A stretch of DNA of 64,000 nucleotides from positions 43,437-107,436 of the forward strand of contig NZ_JBJXRK010000006.1 of the NCBI RefSeq assembly GCF_046224405.1. Direction: 5' to 3'. This DNA is from Gudongella sp046224405. GTDB taxonomy: Bacteria; Bacillota; Clostridia; Tissierellales; Tissierellaceae. The position numbers were made by a program, and so were the translations under genes. Below, one piece after another: positions 26,039-34,103 of this stretch (position 1 is the stretch's first letter; every line of letters begins with the position of its first letter). The notes beneath the pieces are model-generated. The model had not been told where the DNA came from. It saw only the letters and a list, made by a program, of their open reading frames with translations, and ran no database searches.

Positions 26039-26970
26039 AAAAAGGGATAGTGCTATTACTTATTATGATGCTTACGGTGGGACTTTTGGCAGGCTGCAGC
26101 ACAGAGACAGAAACTGTCCAGCCAGAGGAACAGTCTGGGGCTGTAGATGGAAATGCTGAGGAGACAATGGATGATTTTGGAAATACAATCATCTTTGATA
26201 ATCCACCACAAAGGATTATTTCACTTGCGCCCAGCAACACTGAAATACTGTTCGCAATAGGAGCAGGAGACAAGGTTGTGGGAGTAACAAGCTATGATGA
26301 CTATCCGGAAGATGTTCTGGATATTGAAAAAATAGGCGATTTCAATGGTATCAATCTTGAGAGAATAATTGAGCTTGAGCCTGACCTTGTCATTAATTAT
26401 GGTGATGGAGTAACGGAAGAGAATGAAAGACTCCTTGAAGCAGGAATTCAGATTGCTGGATTTGAGCCTGAGAGTATAGAGGAGATTAGGGACACTATTC
26501 TAAGGATTGGAGAAATGACAGGACATAAGCAGGAGGCTCTGGAGCTTGTGGATGAAATGGCATCAAAGGAAGAAGAAATACTGGAAAGTATTGAAGGTCT
26601 TGAAAAGAAGACTGTTTTCTATGAAATCTGGCATGAGCCACTTATGGCAGCTGGACCTGGTTCCTTTATAGACCAGCTTATCAGCCTGGCAGGCGGAGAA
26701 AATGTTGCTAATGATGCTGAGGGAGAGTATCCCCAATATGACCTGGAGCAACTGATTGAAAGGAATCCGGAAGTTTATTTAACTGCAAACGACCTACCTG
26801 AGAAAACAGTTGATTCCATAAAGGAAAGACCAGGATACAGTGAAATAGATGCCATCAAGAATGGTAGGGTGTACCTAATAGACGGGAATGTTATTTCAAG
26901 GCCGGGACCGAGAATAATCCAGGCTCTTGAGTTGATTGTGGAAGCCATACATCCAGAATTGAAAAATTAA
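26035..26970 (+). CDS. btuF: Cobalamin ABC transporter substrate-binding lipoprotein
   Basis: A 311-residue periplasmic-binding-type lipoprotein: signal peptide ending LLAGC with Cys at about residue 21, then the Fe-B12 class III binding fold (IISLAPSNTEILFAIGAGDKVVG, PGPRIIQALE, quoted in part). GTG start with AGGAGAG upstream. The cobalamin riboswitch makes vitamin B12 or another corrinoid the likely ligand rather than iron-siderophore. First cistron of btuFCD. Confidence 0.9.
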   Translation: MKKGIVLLLIMMLTVGLLAGCSTETETVQPEEQSGAVDGNAEETMDDFGNTIIFDNPPQRIISLAPSNTEILFAIGAGDKVVGVTSYDDYPEDVLDIEKIGDFNGINLERIIELEPDLVINYGDGVTEENERLLEAGIQIAGFEPESIEEIRDTILRIGEMTGHKQEALELVDEMASKEEEILESIEGLEKKTVFYEIWHEPLMAAGPGSFIDQLISLAGGENVANDAEGEYPQYDLEQLIERNPEVYLTANDLPEKTVDSIKERPGYSEIDAIKNGRVYLIDGNVISRPGPRIIQALELIVEAIHPELKN

Positions 26971-26983
26971 GGCTGTGATTAGA

Positions 26984-28033
26984 ATGAAGGATAATATCCG
27001 GATCAGGTCATACGGATTCACCATGCTGGTGCTGGTAGTTCTATTGATATTGATGGTTGGAATAACTGCAACCATTGGATCTGCAAGCATAAGTACAATT
27101 GATGTGTACAGGGTTGTAGCATCAAAGATACCAGTTCTTGGAGAGCTGGTCGATTCCAATTCAATAACACCTTCCCAGCATTCAATCATATGGAGCGTTA
27201 GACTTCCAAGGCTATTGTTAGGTGTGATTGTGGGAGCCGGACTTTCCATATCTGGAGCTTCCTTTCAGGGTCTACTTAAGAATCCCATGGCAGATCCCTA
27301 TATTTTGGGGATTTCCTCAGGTGCGGCACTTGGTGCTGCAATTGCAATTATTCTTAAGCTTGAAGCGGCTTTCCTGGGATTTTCAGGTATCTCAATCTTG
27401 GCTTTTGTTGGGGCTTTGATTGCAGTGACCCTGGTGTACAACATCGGAAGAATCAGAAGCCAGGTGCCTGTAACCACCCTGCTTCTGGCAGGCGTAGCTG
27501 TAGGCCAGTTCCTGACTGCAATAACATCTCTTCTGATGGTAATCTACAACAGGGATATGACAAAAATCATCTACTGGACATTGGGTAGCCTAGCAGGCAA
27601 GGGATGGAATCCAATAACTACTATGTCAGTTCCGATAATAGCTGCCATGGTTATTCTGCTGTTTTTTTCAAGGGACATCAACATAATGCTTACAGGTGAA
27701 GAATCTGCTAAAAGTCTTGGTGTAAATGTTGAAAGGATAAAGGTATATATTCTCCTTCTTGGGACCTTCATTACTTCAATGGCAGTATCAATTAGCGGAA
27801 TAATAGGCTTTGTAGGTCTAATAATTCCACATATAGTTCGACTGATCGTCGGACCTGACCATAGAATACTTCTTCCAGCATCTGCAGTAGTGGGAAGCAT
27901 ATTTATGGTTTTCACGGATACAATAGCGAGAACTGTTATCTCCCCAATGGAAATACCAGTGGGAATCATAACAGCAATATTTGGAGGACCCTTCTTTATT
28001 TATCTTTTAAGAAGCAAGAAGAAGGCTCTCTAA
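26984..28033 (+). CDS. btuC: Cobalamin ABC transporter permease
   Basis: A 349-residue FecCD-family permease with about ten membrane segments; it forms the homodimeric channel. Seen: SVRLPRLLLGVIVGAGLSISG, QGLLKNPMADPYILGISSGA (typical), and GFVGLIIPHIVRLIVGPDHR, the loop that contacts the ATPase. The ATG at 26984 is preferred over GTG at 26975; both lack a strong ribosome site. Ligand from the riboswitch context. Confidence 0.9.
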   Translation: MKDNIRIRSYGFTMLVLVVLLILMVGITATIGSASISTIDVYRVVASKIPVLGELVDSNSITPSQHSIIWSVRLPRLLLGVIVGAGLSISGASFQGLLKNPMADPYILGISSGAALGAAIAIILKLEAAFLGFSGISILAFVGALIAVTLVYNIGRIRSQVPVTTLLLAGVAVGQFLTAITSLLMVIYNRDMTKIIYWTLGSLAGKGWNPITTMSVPIIAAMVILLFFSRDINIMLTGEESAKSLGVNVERIKVYILLLGTFITSMAVSISGIIGFVGLIIPHIVRLIVGPDHRILLPASAVVGSIFMVFTDTIARTVISPMEIPVGIITAIFGGPFFIYLLRSKKKAL

Positions 28034-28049
28034 TTGATAAGGTAGTGAT

Positions 28050-29300
28050 ATGATGAACTCAGTCAGTGCAAAGAACATAGTGTTTGGATACACAGCAACT
28101 CCAGTTATAAGAGATGTCAGCTTTCAGGTGGACAAAGGGGAGTTCATAAGTATTTTAGGACCAAACGGATCTGGAAAATCCACTCTTTTAAAAACCATCA
28201 ACGGTCTTTACATACCATCATCGGGAAGAATTGAATTGATGGGTGAAAATATCGAAAAGTACAAGCGGAGGGACATTGCCAGAAAAATTTCCTTGGTTCC
28301 ACAGGATACAAGTCTTCAGTTTGATTTTACTGTGGAGGAAGTTGTTACCATGGGAAGGCATCCATTTAAAGGAAGGTTTGAAAAAGAGGATGAAAGGGAT
28401 CGAAAGCTTATCTATGAAGCCATGGAAATGACCAACACCTTTGATATCAGGGAAAGGCTCATAACTGAAATCTCAGGAGGAGAAAGGCAAAGGGTCTTTA
28501 TTGCAAAGGCACTGGCACAGAATACAGAGATAATTCTTCTGGATGAGCCAACATCACATCTGGATATAAACCATCAGATTGATATCCTCAATCTCCTGAG
28601 AAGGATGAACCAGGAGAAGGGAATAACCATCATATTGGTGATTCACGACATAAACCTTGCCACCAGGTATTCTGACAGGATTTTGCTTCTGAAAAAGGGA
28701 GGCATAATCGCTCAAGGAACTCCCGAGGATGTAATAACCACAGAAAACATTCTAAATGCCTATGGAATGAGGGCTGCGGTGGAAAGAAACAGATACACAG
28801 GACATATCTCAGTTATTCCACTGGAGGTAAACAAACGAATACGTAGCGAGTTGAATATAAGAGTTCATGTAATATCTGGGGGTGGCTCAGGCCAGGATCT
28901 GGTTAATGTGCTTTACCATAGGGGATACCAACTAAGTATGGGGGTACTTAATGCAGGAGACACAGATTGGCAGTATGCAAAGAGCCTAAAGGTTCAAATA
29001 GCCGAGGAAAAGCCGTTTTCAGGTATTTCCGACAGGGCGGAAAAGAAGAACCGGGAGATGCTTGCAGAAGCAGACCTTGTGATAATGACCAATGTACCCA
29101 TAGGAAGTGGAAATCTAAGAAATCTGAAAATGGCCTCAGAGTTCCTGGAGAATGGTAAAAAGGTCTACTATCTAAGAGACAAAGAATATGATGAGTTCGA
29201 TTACACAGGTGGTGAAGCGACTTTTATCTTAGAGCAAATGGTTAAGAATGGACTGTGTTCTGTGGACTCAATGGAGCAGCTGTTAAGGGGAATTTCATAA
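28050..29300 (+). CDS. btuD: Cobalamin ABC transporter ATPase with extra C-terminal domain
   Basis: A 416-residue protein. Residues 1-250 are a standard FecE/BtuD-type ATPase: Walker A LGPNGSGKST, Q-loop PQDTSLQF, signature SGGERQR, Walker B ILLDEPTSHLD, switch His in VIHDINLA. Residues about 265-416 are an added domain with a Rossmann-like beta-alpha pattern (VHVISGGGSGQDLVNVL, LVIMTNVPIGSGN, YYLRDKEYDEFDY). Fused domains of this type are seen in some clostridial and archaeal homologues and have no assigned function that I know. ATGs at 28050 and 28053 are both possible. Confidence 0.9.
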   Translation: MMNSVSAKNIVFGYTATPVIRDVSFQVDKGEFISILGPNGSGKSTLLKTINGLYIPSSGRIELMGENIEKYKRRDIARKISLVPQDTSLQFDFTVEEVVTMGRHPFKGRFEKEDERDRKLIYEAMEMTNTFDIRERLITEISGGERQRVFIAKALAQNTEIILLDEPTSHLDINHQIDILNLLRRMNQEKGITIILVIHDINLATRYSDRILLLKKGGIIAQGTPEDVITTENILNAYGMRAAVERNRYTGHISVIPLEVNKRIRSELNIRVHVISGGGSGQDLVNVLYHRGYQLSMGVLNAGDTDWQYAKSLKVQIAEEKPFSGISDRAEKKNREMLAEADLVIMTNVPIGSGNLRNLKMASEFLENGKKVYYLRDKEYDEFDYTGGEATFILEQMVKNGLCSVDSMEQLLRGIS

Positions 29301-29305
29301 GAGTG

Positions 29306-29346
29306 ACAAGGGGTCGGGGTATATTCACCTGGACCCTTTCTTCTTT
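29306..29346 (+). terminator. Probable terminator after btuD
   Basis: AAGGGGTC and GGACCCTTT can pair imperfectly around the intervening bases and are followed by TTCTTTTATTTTC. Pairing is not perfect. Confidence 0.55.
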
Positions 29347-29393
29347 TATTTTCTCAATCTGTATGGTATATTATTTGTGATAGGAGGAATCAT

Positions 29394-30212
29394 ATGGATA
29401 TAAAGCTAATCGCAATAGATATGGATGGGACTCTGCTTGATAGCAGAAATGAGCTGACCCAAAGGACAAGAACAGCAATAGAAATGGCAAAGGATAAGGA
29501 TGTTGAAGTGGTTCTTGCCACGGGAAGGGTTCTAAAATCAGCTATGTACTATTCAGAAATGCTAAAGCTGGACAGTTACATTGCGGCCTGCAACGGAGCA
29601 ATTATAGTTGACAACAAAGGGAAGGATATTTTCAGAAAACCCATTGACAAGAAAAAGCTTGAAAAGATTATGGAAATCGGGCATAATATGTCAGTGTATT
29701 TTCATTTTTACAACGAAGATACTTTTTTCACCAAAACCTACGTAAAGGAAATAGTAGACTATTATTCCTCGTCAAAAGGGAAGTTCACAGGCCAATCCAT
29801 AGATGTCGATATATATGAGAGCGTAGAGGATATATCCAGTAGAACGAACCTCGATGTGTTTAAGTTTCTTTTTATTGACAACAATCTGGATAAACTGCAA
29901 CTGCTCAGGGAAAAGCTCCATTCTGTAGAGGGAATTTCTATATCAAAGAGCTGGACTAACAATCTTGAGGTAATGGAGGAAGGAATATCAAAAGGTAGAA
30001 GTCTGGAACATCTCTGCCAACTGATGGACATACCTCTGGAGAACACAATGGCCATAGGTGACAATGAAAATGATCTGTCAATGCTTTCCGTAGCAGGACT
30101 AAGTGTAGGAATGGGAAATGGTGCAAGAGCGGTTCTGGAAAGAGTTGACCACATCACAGAGGATAACGACCATGATGGGGTTGCCAAGGCAATTGAAAGG
30201 TTTGTTCTTTGA
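29394..30212 (+). CDS. Cof-type HAD-IIB phosphatase
   Basis: A 272-residue Cof-like HAD hydrolase (subfamily IIB). Motif I AIDMDGTLLDS, motif II VLATGRV, Lys before GRSLEHL, motif III AIGDNENDLSML; a large C2b cap lies between. Members dephosphorylate sugar phosphates, FMN or other small phosphorylated metabolites. ATG preceded by AGGAGGAA. The TrmL gene follows after 22 bases and is likely in the same transcript. Confidence 0.92.
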   Translation: MDIKLIAIDMDGTLLDSRNELTQRTRTAIEMAKDKDVEVVLATGRVLKSAMYYSEMLKLDSYIAACNGAIIVDNKGKDIFRKPIDKKKLEKIMEIGHNMSVYFHFYNEDTFFTKTYVKEIVDYYSSSKGKFTGQSIDVDIYESVEDISSRTNLDVFKFLFIDNNLDKLQLLREKLHSVEGISISKSWTNNLEVMEEGISKGRSLEHLCQLMDIPLENTMAIGDNENDLSMLSVAGLSVGMGNGARAVLERVDHITEDNDHDGVAKAIERFVL

Positions 30213-30234
30213 TTATGATAAATGGAGGTAGAAA

Positions 30235-30702
30235 ATGGCTTTAAATATCGTTCTTGTGGAGCCTGAGATTCCACACAATACAGGTAGCATTGCCAGGACC
30301 TGTGCATTGACGGGAACAGTGCTGCATCTTGTTAGACCACTGGGATTTTCAATAAATGATAGGCATCTTAAAAGGGCGGGACTCGATTATTGGCCACTGG
30401 TGCAGCTGAAATATTATGATAGCCTCCAGGAGGTTTTTGACAATAATCCTGATGGGGATTTTTATTTTGCAACCACCAAGGCAGAGAAGAATTATGCCCA
30501 ATTCAGTTACAGGGACAATTCCTTTTTTGTGTTTGGAAAGGAAACAAAGGGCCTTCCCGAGAGTCTGGTCAGAGACAATATTGAGACGGCAATCAGGATA
30601 CCTATGAAGAAAAACATAGCAAGATCTCTCAATCTTTCAAACTCAGCAAATATTATTATCTATGAAGCATTAAGGCAGCTGGACTTTCCAGAGCTTAAAT
30701 GA
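30235..30702 (+). CDS. trmL: tRNA (cytidine(34)-2'-O)-methyltransferase
   Basis: A 155-residue SPOUT methyltransferase that methylates the 2'-OH of the wobble base in tRNA-Leu isoacceptors. Seen: VLVEPEIPHNTGSIARTC at the N-terminus, FFVFGKETKGLPE, and the trefoil-knot AdoMet-binding end IRIPMKKNIARSLNLSNSA. Length and motifs match TrmL/YibK. GGAGG upstream of the ATG. Confidence 0.93.
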   Translation: MALNIVLVEPEIPHNTGSIARTCALTGTVLHLVRPLGFSINDRHLKRAGLDYWPLVQLKYYDSLQEVFDNNPDGDFYFATTKAEKNYAQFSYRDNSFFVFGKETKGLPESLVRDNIETAIRIPMKKNIARSLNLSNSANIIIYEALRQLDFPELK

Positions 30703-30772
30703 TATATTTTCAATGTTATGCAATTATTGAATTCTATTCTTAAAATCTAAGGGGACAAAGGGGGAAACAAAA

Positions 30773-32380
30773 ATGGATACGGCTCTTCCGGTACTAGGTG
30801 GTTTGGGATTGTTTCTTTTTGGAATGAACACCATGGGTGACGGTCTTGAGAAGGCTGCAGGAAACAAGCTAAAAAAGATGATAGAACGACTGACCAGAAA
30901 CCGCTTGATGGCAGTATTGGTAGGTATTGTTGTTACAATAGCTGTGCAAAGCAGTAGTGCCACCACAGTAATGGTAATAGGTTTTGTTAATGCTGGACTG
31001 ATGACACTGCCTCAGGCTGTTGGAATAATAATGGGTGCAAACCTGGGAACCACAGTCACTGCTCAGCTTGTTGCATTTAAGCTGACAGAGGTCGCACCTT
31101 TGGCGGTTGCCATAGGGGTTGCCATCTGGATAGGTGCAAAAAACAAGAAGGCAAAAACCTACTCAGAAATACTTATAGGTTTTGGTATACTGTTTATTGG
31201 TATGGATATGATGGGTGATGGACTTAAACCCTTGGCCGACCTTCCAGCCTTTACAAATGTAATGGTTAGCCTTAACAATCCGTTTCTTGGAATGCTTGTG
31301 GGTCTTGGACTTACAACAATAGTGCAGAGTAGCTCCGCTTCAATAGGACTATTGCAGGCTCTTGCAGGGGAAGGTCTGATTTCAATGAACCTGGCATTCC
31401 CAATACTTTTTGGGGGAAACATCGGAACCACAACTACCGCCATGATATCAAGTATCGGTGCCAACAAGACTGCCAAAAGAGCAGCAGTCATTCACTTCTT
31501 GTTCAATCTTGCGGGAACTATAATGTTTATGACCATATTCAGGTATCCCATAGAGTGGCTGGTAACCTATATTTCACCAAATGATGTCCAAAGGCAGATT
31601 GCAAATGCCCATACATCCTTTAACCTGATTAACCTTGTAGTTCAATTCCCATTTGCACTTCTTTTGGTAAAGGCTGCAGAGAAGTTGGTACCTGGTGTGG
31701 ATGAGGAGGAGATTACTGAATCCAAGTTCCTGGATAAACGTATAATTGAGACACCTTCCATTGCTCTTGGTCAGGCGACCAGAGAGGCACTGAGAATGGG
31801 GGATCTCGTCCTTGAGAATCTTGCAGCGGCAAGAACTGTGATGTTAGAGGACAAAATAGAATTGATAGATTCAATTTTAGAGCGGGAAAGGGTTATAAAT
31901 AGAATACAAAGGGAAATTACCGATTACCTCGTGAGGCTTTCCAATGCATCCCTTTCAGACGAGCAGCACGCTGATGTCAATGCAATGCTCTACATCATTG
32001 GGGACATTGAAAGGGTTGGAGACCATATCGAGAACTTAAGTGAGCTGGCACAGTACAAGTCAGACAACAATCTCTACTTTACACCTCAGGCTGTGGAGGA
32101 AATGGATGAGATGTATAACTTGTGTACAGAGGTCTTCCAATCAGCTTTAACCTCATACAAGGACACTGACGAAGCCTTGGCAAGACAAGTTCTGATTCTT
32201 GAGGATGAGGTTGACAGGCTTGAAAGACAGAATAGAACCAACCACATAGACAGACTAAATAAGATGATGTGCAGTACAGGAGCTGGAATTGTGTTCCTGG
32301 ATGGCATCAGCAACCTTGAAAGAATTTCCGATCACTCAAGGAATATCGCAATGTATGTGCTGGATAAATTTAAGGAATAA
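30773..32380 (+). CDS. Na+/phosphate cotransporter-family protein with PhoU domain
   Basis: A 535-residue NptA/YjbB-like protein. The membrane half has two inverted repeats each with the QSSSATT / QSSSASI motif that binds phosphate and sodium in this family. Residues about 340-535 form a PhoU-like helical domain. Probably imports or exports phosphate with Na+. Its ribosome site is AAGGGGGAAA. Na+ coupling would fit an anaerobe with an ion-pumping pyrophosphatase, but direction is not evident. Confidence 0.9.
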   Translation: MDTALPVLGGLGLFLFGMNTMGDGLEKAAGNKLKKMIERLTRNRLMAVLVGIVVTIAVQSSSATTVMVIGFVNAGLMTLPQAVGIIMGANLGTTVTAQLVAFKLTEVAPLAVAIGVAIWIGAKNKKAKTYSEILIGFGILFIGMDMMGDGLKPLADLPAFTNVMVSLNNPFLGMLVGLGLTTIVQSSSASIGLLQALAGEGLISMNLAFPILFGGNIGTTTTAMISSIGANKTAKRAAVIHFLFNLAGTIMFMTIFRYPIEWLVTYISPNDVQRQIANAHTSFNLINLVVQFPFALLLVKAAEKLVPGVDEEEITESKFLDKRIIETPSIALGQATREALRMGDLVLENLAAARTVMLEDKIELIDSILERERVINRIQREITDYLVRLSNASLSDEQHADVNAMLYIIGDIERVGDHIENLSELAQYKSDNNLYFTPQAVEEMDEMYNLCTEVFQSALTSYKDTDEALARQVLILEDEVDRLERQNRTNHIDRLNKMMCSTGAGIVFLDGISNLERISDHSRNIAMYVLDKFKE

Positions 32381-32408
32381 TGTTTATAAATAAAATGTAA
32401 ATTAGCTA

Positions 32409-32437
32409 TTGATTAGTATAAGTAAATACAGTATAAT
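32409..32437 (+). promoter_or_regulatory. Promoter of the glycine reductase operon
   Basis: TTGATT (32409-32414) and consensus TATAAT (32432-32437) with a 17-base spacer. It lies about 70 bases upstream of the glycine riboswitch and is the only good promoter seen before trxB. Confidence 0.8.
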
Positions 32438-32504
32438 GAGCTTGTCAGAGTTGTTAAAAACGTAACGAAATAATTAGGAAAATTCTGAACATTTCTGGAT
32501 GATA

Positions 32505-32690
32505 GTAGCGGGAGAGACCACAATTGTGGCGCCGAAGGAGTAATTAACAGAGCTAGCCCCTCTGTTGCGAACCTCTCAGGCAACAGGACCGCTGCCGGAC
32601 AGAACTCTGGAAAGCGTCGTTTACACCGAAGGAGCAATTCCGTTTCTGGAAAATGGAAGAATCTCTCAGGTCAATAAACAGAGTAAGTAG
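32505..32690 (+). ncRNA. Tandem glycine riboswitch
   Basis: Two glycine aptamers. Aptamer 1 (about 32508-32604): GGGAGAGACC, GCGCCGAAGGAGTAA, CCTCTCAGGCAACAGGACCG, CCGGACAGA. Aptamer 2 (about 32605-32683): CACCGAAGGAGCAA, GAATCTCTCAGG; its P1 is CTCTG (32605-32609) with CAGAG (32679-32683). It precedes trxB-trxA-grd, so glycine should activate its own breakdown. The P1 3' strand is shared with the terminator, see the next feature. Confidence 0.93.
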
Positions 32691-32719
32691 GCAAGGTCTA
32701 TTTATTCTGTTTTTTTTTT
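32676..32719 (+). terminator. Riboswitch-controlled terminator before trxB
   Basis: AAACAGAGTAA (32676-32686) pairs with TTATTCTGTTT (32702-32712), one G-T, followed by seven T. The 5' arm contains CAGAG, which is also the 3' strand of aptamer-2 P1. Glycine-bound P1 would therefore block the terminator (ON switch). Confidence 0.85.
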
Positions 32720-32775
32720 AGCAGAATTATAGAAAGTTTTATACCTAACGATATTTTGAAAAAGGAGGGAAATGG

Positions 32776-33714
32776 ATGATTTATGATGTAGTGATTATTG
32801 GAGCTGGTCCAGCTGGACTTTCTGCAGGTTTGTATGCAGCAAGAGCCAGAATGAGCACCCTGATAATCGAGAAGGAAGCAGCGGGAGGACAGATTGCCAC
32901 TACAGATGAGGTTGCAAACTATCCTGGATCAGTGGAAGATGCCACCGGGCCATCCCTTGTAGCCAGGATGGTTGAACAGGCTGAAGGATTTGGAGCAAAA
33001 AGGGTTTCTGACACAATTGAAAGTGTTGATGTTACGGGTAAAATCAAGATCCTCAAGGGTGAAAAGGAAGAATACCAGGCCAAGACTGTAATTGTGGCAA
33101 CTGGGGCTGTACCAAAGCATATAGGGTGCCCAGGTGAGAAGGAGCTTACAGGCAGAGGAGTTTCATATTGTGCAACCTGTGACGGGGCATTCTTTGAAGA
33201 TCTGGAAGTATTTGTTGTAGGTGGAGGCGACTCTGCTGTTGAGGAGGCAATGTACCTTACAAAGTTTGCCAGAAAGGTTACAATTGTCCACAGAAGAGAT
33301 CAGCTAAGGGCTGCAAAGTCAATTCAGGAAAAGGCATTCAAGAACGAAAAGATCGAATACCTGTGGGATTCTGTGATTACTGAGCTTAAGGGCGATGGAC
33401 TACTTGAATCCATGGTTGTAAAGAACGTCAAAACAGGCGAGGAAAAAGAAGTCTTTGCTGATGAGGATGACGGAACCTTTGGTGTATTTGTATTCATTGG
33501 ATATGATCCGGCAAATAAACTTTTTGAAGGTCTCGTCCAAATGGAGAATGGGTATATAGTTACTGATGATAATATGGCCACAAACATTCCTGGAGTCTTT
33601 GCAGCAGGAGACAATAGGGTAAAGTCATTGAGACAGGTGGTAACTGCCACAGCGGATGGTGCAATAGCAGCAACCCAGGCAGAGAAGTATATAGAAAATA
33701 ACTTCGAAGAATAG
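32776..33714 (+). CDS. trxB: Thioredoxin reductase
   Basis: A 312-residue NADPH- or ferredoxin-linked FAD disulfide reductase. FAD fold IIGAGPAGLSAGLYAARA, redox-active CATC, NADPH-fold VVGGGDSAVEEA with HRRDQLRAAK (basic residues that favour NADPH), and the C-terminal GVFAAGDNR. First gene after the glycine riboswitch, so it supplies reducing power to glycine reductase through TrxA. The ribosome site is AAAGGAGG. Confidence 0.95.
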   Translation: MIYDVVIIGAGPAGLSAGLYAARARMSTLIIEKEAAGGQIATTDEVANYPGSVEDATGPSLVARMVEQAEGFGAKRVSDTIESVDVTGKIKILKGEKEEYQAKTVIVATGAVPKHIGCPGEKELTGRGVSYCATCDGAFFEDLEVFVVGGGDSAVEEAMYLTKFARKVTIVHRRDQLRAAKSIQEKAFKNEKIEYLWDSVITELKGDGLLESMVVKNVKTGEEKEVFADEDDGTFGVFVFIGYDPANKLFEGLVQMENGYIVTDDNMATNIPGVFAAGDNRVKSLRQVVTATADGAIAATQAEKYIENNFEE

Positions 33715-33725
33715 GGGGAAATACT

Positions 33726-34043
33726 ATGATCGAATTAAACAAAGAGAATTTTGAGCAAGAGGTACTAAATGCAGAGGGCACGGTTCTTGTTGATTTCTGG
33801 AGTCCTTCATGCGAGCCTTGCAAGGCACTAATGCCTCATGTTCACGAGCTTGAGGAAGGATTTGGAGACAAGATCAAATTCACTTCACTTGACATAACAA
33901 AAGCCAGAAGAGTTGCAATAGGACAAAAGGTACTAGGACTTCCAGTAATAGCAATCTATCAGAATGGCGAAAGAGTGGACGGAGTTGTGGGCGATGAAGC
34001 TACAACCAAATCTGTTAAGGAGCTTGTAGAAAAATACAGCTAG
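33726..34043 (+). CDS. trxA: Thioredoxin with CEPC active site
   Basis: A 105-residue thioredoxin. The active site reads WSPSCEPCK, with Cys29 and Cys32, rather than the usual WCGPC. The remainder (VLGLPVIAIYQNGERVDGVVG with cis-Pro) is standard thioredoxin fold. Thioredoxins of glycine reductase operons often have non-standard active sites and are the electron donors that reduce the selenoether/selenenyl intermediate on GrdA. It lies 11 bases after trxB. Confidence 0.93.
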   Translation: MIELNKENFEQEVLNAEGTVLVDFWSPSCEPCKALMPHVHELEEGFGDKIKFTSLDITKARRVAIGQKVLGLPVIAIYQNGERVDGVVGDEATTKSVKELVEKYS

Positions 34044-34103
34044 CCCCAAGAGTTAAAGGATTTACACTAAGATAGCAACCAATATTTTGAGGAGGTGAAG
34101 CAA

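Noticed and set aside
29762..30307. 181-codon minus-strand ORF over the Cof and trmL genes
   Set aside because: Spans two identified plus-strand genes and their junction; no ribosome site.
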